NCBI GenBank assembly: GCA_001661515.1
Contig: LUVW01000027.1
Location: forward strand, 232,067-296,066
Length of the DNA stretch: 64,000 nucleotides
Direction: 5' to 3'
From: Capniomyces stellatus
Lineage: Eukaryota > Kickxellomycota > Harpellomycetes > Harpellales > Legeriomycetaceae
Numbering within the stretch: position 1 is the stretch's first letter; the number at the start of each line of letters is the position of its first letter. The notes beneath the pieces were generated by a model. The model was given only the letters and a program-made list of their open reading frames with translations, made no database searches and had not been told where the DNA came from. Below are positions 58,663-64,000 of the stretch, piece after piece. Made by a program: the position numbers and the translations under genes.

Positions 58663-61600
58663 TTAAAAAAAGAGGCCAATAATTTGGTCAATGTAGAGAC
58701 TAAAGTCAGACGGCGGAACGACTTTGGTCAAACAATCAAGTTCATAGTTCAAATCGGCCTGGCAACCAACAATGTCGTTATTGTAATTGCTGGGTTCTTG
58801 GCAGCCAGCAGATGTTGGATGCAGGTTTTCTGTAAACAGACATGAAGCCGGAATGGACTGTTTAATCAAGTCAGAAGGCAGAACCAGGTACTCTGCACAA
58901 ATGTCCTGAGCCAACCGACCTGGAGATGTTTGAAGAAGCAGGGAAACAAGATTGTATAGAATTGTTGATTTCAAGAGAGTTTGGTACTCGTTAACAACCT
59001 GTTTCGACCTTTTCCTAGCCCTCTTGGTTTCCTTTTTGGAGCTGCCACTAACGCTGGGCTGGCTTGAAGAAAGGCCCAGACTGAGGCTGGAGTAGGACTT
59101 GGCTAGTGTCGCAAGTTCTGTGTACACGTGGTCGGTGGTGTACACCCTCAGCCAAACAAAGCGTAGCAGCGCCAAGTAAGTCTCAATACTTGCAACTTCA
59201 AAGTAGCCAGGGTGGCAGTGTGGCGAGGCTTGGCCAGACCCAACACTAACAGACATCAGCAGCTTCAACGCAAGAAACAGACACGAGGCTCTGTCAAAAC
59301 GCAGACCCATAACTGTACGGCTATGTGTACACTGATGAACCGTTTCTGAACAACAAAGAGCAGAACTATTATTTGTTGGCACAATGGTGGCCAGAAAGAC
59401 GACCAGGTCAGCAACACCGACTATCTGGCCGCGGATGATGGCAGAGCGTGTCACGAGGTACTTTGCGTACAGGTGTCTTTCCTCCTTGCGAAATCTGGGA
59501 GTTGTGCCGTCAAGCACCGCACCTGGCTTGGTACACTTGCAGTTGGCAAGCAGAATGGCTTTGATCTGGCTGTGCAGAAGACCCACATTGGTCATGCTGT
59601 CTATTTGCTCGTCTGAGCCCGCTGGGAGACTGTTGTTGTCAGCAGAGTCCACGTGGGCTTGGTGGGCCAGCTTGGTTAGACTGAGCAACGTGCGCTGGGT
59701 GTTTACTTGGGATGTTTTTGTCGATGCCTCCATCAGCAGTCTTGAAGCCTTGGCCGCAGGACTGGAGACTGAACCCGGGGCTGGGGCTGAGACTGGGGCT
59801 GAGACTGGGGCCAGTTGACTGATCCACATCAGCTTGTCAACAACGCCTAGAGAAGTGGCTGTTGGACCACCACGACCTTCATCTTGGACCCGGCCAAGGT
59901 ACTCCTCAACCAACGCACACCCTGGATACAACAGCTTGTCAACACGCTCGCTATACTCCAAAAACGAGTAGAACAGCGCGTTGTCCAGGTAATAGTCAAG
60001 CAGTTCCTGTACAAACATCCTGCCATCTTGGCCCAAACTGTACTGGTCAACCAACACTTGCTTGGTCTCTTTGGTATACACTGTTGTGTTGTCAATTACG
60101 CTGATCAACGTCCTGTAGTCTCCGCTGCTCTTTGCTAGCTGCATTGCTGTTTTGGGTTTTCCTAGGGGAACCAACGCCTTAACTACCATGTTTGTCTCTT
60201 TCTTTCCTCTTGATACTGATCCTGATACTGATCCTGATCCTGGTTCTGATTCTGCCTTGACTAAAGTATGGAACTTGGCCAGCAAAACCATCTGTTTTAT
60301 CAATTGTCTGTTTGCTGCTCGATTTTCTCTTCTTTTACTTTCTGTCCCTTTTACCTCATCCACCTCATCTCCACTGTCCTCGCTACTACCATCGTCCTCA
60401 AACTCAAACCCGTACTCTTCTATATCCTCAACTTCAACTTCACCTTCACTTTCAACTTCAAATTCACCAGTCAGGGTCGTATATAGCTTTGCTCTGTCTT
60501 TTAAAAACCCTTTCCCAAACCCTCCTACTTCTGGGTCCAGAACTTTACTTTTTATGATGTTTTCACTTTTAATCCAATCAAAACTGCTGCCATTATCGCT
60601 ATTACTACTACTGTTATTGTTGCTATTTGAAGCCTCATTGCTTTTCACAAACGTTTCTAAACACTTGACAAACACATTTTCAAGCACCAAGTCTAGTCCC
60701 ACTCTTCTTTCTGCCATCCACCATCCATCACAACCAACATCACAACCAACATCAACATCAACATCAACATCAACATCAACATCAACATCAACATCAACAT
60801 CAACATCAACATCAACACCAACATTAACATTAACTTGTGTCTTTGTTTTCAGTTTATAAAGCTTCTCTTTAAATTCCAAATGGTAGGCAAAAGGCGATGA
60901 AATCATACTCATAAATCCCCTGTTCAACTCCACCATCTGCCTTACACTCCCAAACCCTGGACCTTCTTTACTAAGCCTCAAAACCTTTTCATCAATTATT
61001 CCAAACATTCTTTGGATCTCTTGAACCTTGTACCTGAAAAACACGTTGATGTTTGAACTTGAATTTTCATCTCTAACATTCTTACCACCACTGCCACCAC
61101 CACTACTACTAATATTGTTGTTGTTTATGTCCAGCATCACTATTTGATCAATTGATTCCACTAAAATATTCGTTACTTGCTCATTATCGCTTACTCCTAT
61201 ATAATGCCACAAATCATTTGCCCCAACAAGTTTTTCTACATTATTCATCAATCTACTTTTTACTTTTAATTCCAATTCTGACTCTGTTTCTGTTTCTATT
61301 TCCATCAGTTCGTTATACTCTCCTATTATTCGATGGCTGTACTTTATTCTTTCTTCCAGATTCCCAGTAATGTCCTTTTTACTGTCCAAATACCTGTTTG
61401 TCCCTTCCAACAAACTATTTGATATTCGTACCACCTCCAGTCCTAACTCTCTACATCCACCTCCAGCCTCCCCTTGACCCTTTCTTTCTATTCCGTACTT
61501 TGCTTTCTTGTAACTCAGTGCATTTTCTTGGTCTTCTCCCAGCTCCTTTCCTCCATATACAATTCGCTGCTCCAACAGTCTCCCATTATTATCACTTTTT

Positions 61601-63239
61601 TCCCCACCAACCAAAAGACTCGCCAGTTTTTCTTTGTTTATCACCACCGAGTAAACCCCTCCTCTTTCCGATACCCCAAACCTCATTTCCTCCCACCACT
61701 TGCCCCTCACCCCTCCACCCCTTTTACTACTCCTACGTACCCCATCCCCTCCTTCAAACCCTCTCCCAACACCCCAGATTCTCTCGTCTTCCTTAACCAC
61801 TACCAACTCTTCAGTCGTGCTTTCTCCTCCACCAATTATACTTGTTGCCACAATCAGCCTTGAAAAAACCACCACTGCCACTTCTACTTTATCCCCAACT
61901 TTACCCCCACTTTTTGAGTCCAATCCTTGCCTCCCACTCATCACATGCATTTCGATTTCATGGCTCTCCCTCTCGCTTTCGCCTCCCTCTTTGCTGCCCG
62001 TCTTGTCGCTGTCTATTTCCACCATACTCTCTATCTCAATCTCTCCATCGTCCCTCGCCTGCCTGATTGTCACTATCCCATACCCAATCTCCACCCTGTT
62101 GTCCCTGTTGCTTATTCTATTGCTTGAAAACAACACATGAACTCTTCTTCCTGCCTTTCCAACGCTATCCCGAACCTTCACCAATTCCTCTATTATTATT
62201 CCATACCTTTTAAACACCTCCTCCTTCACCTTGTACTTGCAGCTCTCCATCCCTCCCCTCTTGCTTATCCTCCACACATACAATGCCTTCTCGTCTATTC
62301 CATACACTTGTCTGCTACCTACCCCCTCTCTATCCACCACCCCACAACTCGCGCTTTTTATATCTATCCCTCCCNNNNNNNNCCCCCCCCCCCTCCGCTC
62401 CTCATCCCCTGCTCTCCCATCCCTAACCCCATCCCCAGTCCTGCCCCAATCGCCCTTGCTGTGCTCCTAACCAACCCCACCACTCCACCCCACACATCAC
62501 CCCCTCCCCTACCATCAAGTTCCCCACCCTTACTCCCCCCCCTACTGACTTCCTCCACCTCCATCTCCGACTTCATTCCTCTATCACTCATCTTTACCCA
62601 GTACACTTTTCCAAACCTCGTCACAATTATATACTCTTTGCTTTTCACCCTGCTAAACTCAACCACCTCATCCCTCACTTCAAGCCCCAAATCTTCCTCC
62701 TTTGTCTTTGCTGCCCCCTTTATTCCATATCTAACCCCCTCCCAGTAGCTCACTACTCCCCCCAAGCCCACATAAACCACCCCTATTTCCTCCTCACTGT
62801 TCTTGTATATCTCTTTCATCTTAACAAACCTAAATTTTCCTATTCTCTCTCCCCCCTCAGCTCCCCCCAATCCCCCATTCTTTCTTGGCTCCAAGTGCTC
62901 CAGCACATACACCCTTGCCTCATTGTTCCTCGTCCTGCTTGCCCACACATAACTCCGCCTTGCCGTCACCACCGCATTAAACCCGCACCCACTCTCATAC
63001 CTCCATTCCCCCCCTCTAACTTCTTCCATTACTTTGCTTGGGTATCTACCCAGGTAAGCTACCCTATGGCTATCCATCCGCATCACTTCCTCCCCCATAC
63101 CCCCATCCCCCAGCTCCTTTCCCAATTCTCGCTCAACATCATCTACCCACTCTACCCCTGCTTCCACACCTGTCCCTGCCTCCGACTCTGCTTCTATTTT
63201 CGCTTGTTCGTCTATTGCCTTTTTTTCTACTCGTTCCAT
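58663..63239 (-). CDS. NUP133: Nup133-type nucleoporin, coding region broken by an assembly gap
   Basis: A Y-complex scaffold nucleoporin of about 1,520 residues, larger than human NUP133 (1,156). The 5' part (63239-62383) starts MERVEKKAIDEQAK and forms a beta-propeller, with FNAVVTARRSYVWASRTRN, YVGLGGVVSYWEGVRYG and EYIIVTRFGKVYWVKMSDRG. After the gap the propeller resumes with GIDIKSASCGVV, and the rest is alpha-helical; AMQLAKSSGDYRTLISVIDN and FVQELLDYYLDNALFYSFLE resemble the C-terminal domain. The Ns at 62375-62382 lie in a G-rich (plus-strand C) run, and the two sides are in different frames, so the gap length is wrong by a non-multiple of three or hides an intron. A Val-Asp run from a hexamer repeat and Lys/Glu/Gly-rich inserts are lineage features. 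No second gene is needed. Confidence 0.8.
60747..60831 (-). repeat. (ATCAAC)n coding microsatellite in NUP133
   Basis: About twelve tandem ATCAAC units on the plus strand, in frame in NUP133 and encoding alternating Val-Asp. A hexamer keeps the frame when its copy number changes. Confidence 0.9.
62371..62393. other. Eight-base assembly gap inside NUP133 at a poly-C run
   Basis: Ns at 62375-62382 lie between CCC and a run of about 11 C, inside the NUP133 coding region. The frames on the two sides disagree, so the gap size is not the true length. Confidence 0.95.
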
Positions 63240-64000
63240 TCATTTTTATACCTTTTGTTAATCTTTCCAGCCTTATTATTTTCCATTCCTAGTTTTCTTT
63301 TTTCTTTCCTCTTTACCTTTTAAGTCTGCTCTTTTCGTTTCTTTACCTGCTCGATTATGCTTGAGGATCTTTCTTGGCTTCTCCTCCTGCTCATTCCTTA
63401 TTCTGTGCTTCACCATTTCCCTTTTCTCTCCTTTATTATACCCGCTCTCACCTTTATTCCTTTTCTTATTGACGTTCCCTACTTACTACTTTCCTCTAAC
63501 ACTTTTAAATTAGCTCTTACTATTATTTTACTTTAAACAATGAACCTTTATCAAATAAATAAATCAAATAAATCAATAATAACACTGGATTGATTCTACA
63601 ATATCAAAATCTTTACTTTATAACTCGGTAAACCAACTACACATTTACTAATTCACGACCGTCTTACTCGCTCCATTTGTTTTTGTTTTTGCTTTTGTTT
63701 ACTTATCGTTTCTTTTTTTAACCGTTTTTGTCATTGTTATTGTTTTTGTTACAACAACTTTTTTTTCCAACTACCGCGAGACTTCTTTTATTCATTATCG
63801 ATTCTTAATCACCCAATTAAAATTCAAAAAAAATTCAATTACAAATTTTTTTTTATGCCGGGTTGGTAAATGTTACACCTCCAACTTTAAGTGTTGAGTG
63901 GTGAAAAATCCAATCAGCCGTTCCTTAAAGTTGGATAGAAGCAATCAAAAACTATCTTTATTTTAATAACCTAGTAACTTTATTTTGTGCGGGTGTAAAG
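63240..64000. promoter_or_regulatory. NUP133 upstream region, right edge
   Basis: About 760 bp holding the NUP133 promoter; AT-rich, strongly C/T-biased on the plus strand near the gene. No gene is recognised up to the window end. Confidence 0.5.

Overview
This is a stretch of an AT-rich, intron-containing fungal nuclear genome. The evidence is a set of clear eukaryotic housekeeping genes split by short GT-AG introns (often with TACTAAC-like branch sites), fungal-type genes (a class I myosin with SH3 and acidic tail, a Dsc2/UBAC2-type rhomboid, Mrp10, yeast-like Rfc3 and Rad3), and standard stop codons. An intact Integrator subunit 11 homologue, a gene generally missing from Dikarya, points to an early-diverging lineage; a zoopagomycete/Kickxellomycotina-type fungus is my inference, not something the sequence proves. 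I see no transposase, reverse transcriptase, rRNA, convincing tRNA or CRISPR.

Layout, left to right: URA5 (-), IPI1/TEX10-like (+), BET3 (+), RFC3 (-), RPE1 (-), RAI1/DXO (+), a secreted two-module cysteine-rich protein (-), class I myosin (+), a secreted protein of unknown family (-), INTS11 (-), AFG2/DRG1 (-), PPIL2-type cyclophilin (+), TFIIS (-), a secreted CAP-domain protein (+), a 426-base assembly gap, RAD3/XPD (-), a USP12/46-type deubiquitinase (-), glutathione peroxidase (-), a dysferlin-domain protein (+), DSC2/UBAC2 (-), MRP10/mS37 (+) and NUP133 (-). Exon structures were rebuilt by joining translated exons and checking that splice phases agree; several (BET3, RPE1, PPIL2, TFIIS, the USP, GPX, DSC2, MRP10, the DysF gene, the CAP gene) close exactly in frame.

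The genes do not form a pathway cluster. They cover pyrimidine synthesis, the pentose-phosphate pathway, 60S ribosome assembly (IPI1, AFG2), replication and repair (RFC3, RAD3), transcription and RNA processing (TFIIS, INTS11, RAI1, PPIL2), trafficking and actin (BET3, MYO1), protein quality control (DSC2, USP), nuclear pores, mitochondrial translation and cell-surface/secreted proteins. The three longest gene-free stretches (about 1.9, 2.9 and 3.3 kb) all lie between divergent genes.

The most noteworthy signals are: INTS11 in a fungus; 13- and 14-nt micro-exons that carry the active-site residues of RPE1 and the deubiquitinase, plus 5- and 7-nt first coding exons in RAD3 and DSC2; a coding-strand G-over-C skew that is strong at gene 5' ends and fades or flips toward the 3' end in many long genes; and a glutathione peroxidase with a long Ala/Pro/Glu tail. 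No single undescribed multi-gene system is evident. Five assembly gaps, all at or beside homopolymer runs, interrupt the window, one of them inside the NUP133 coding region.
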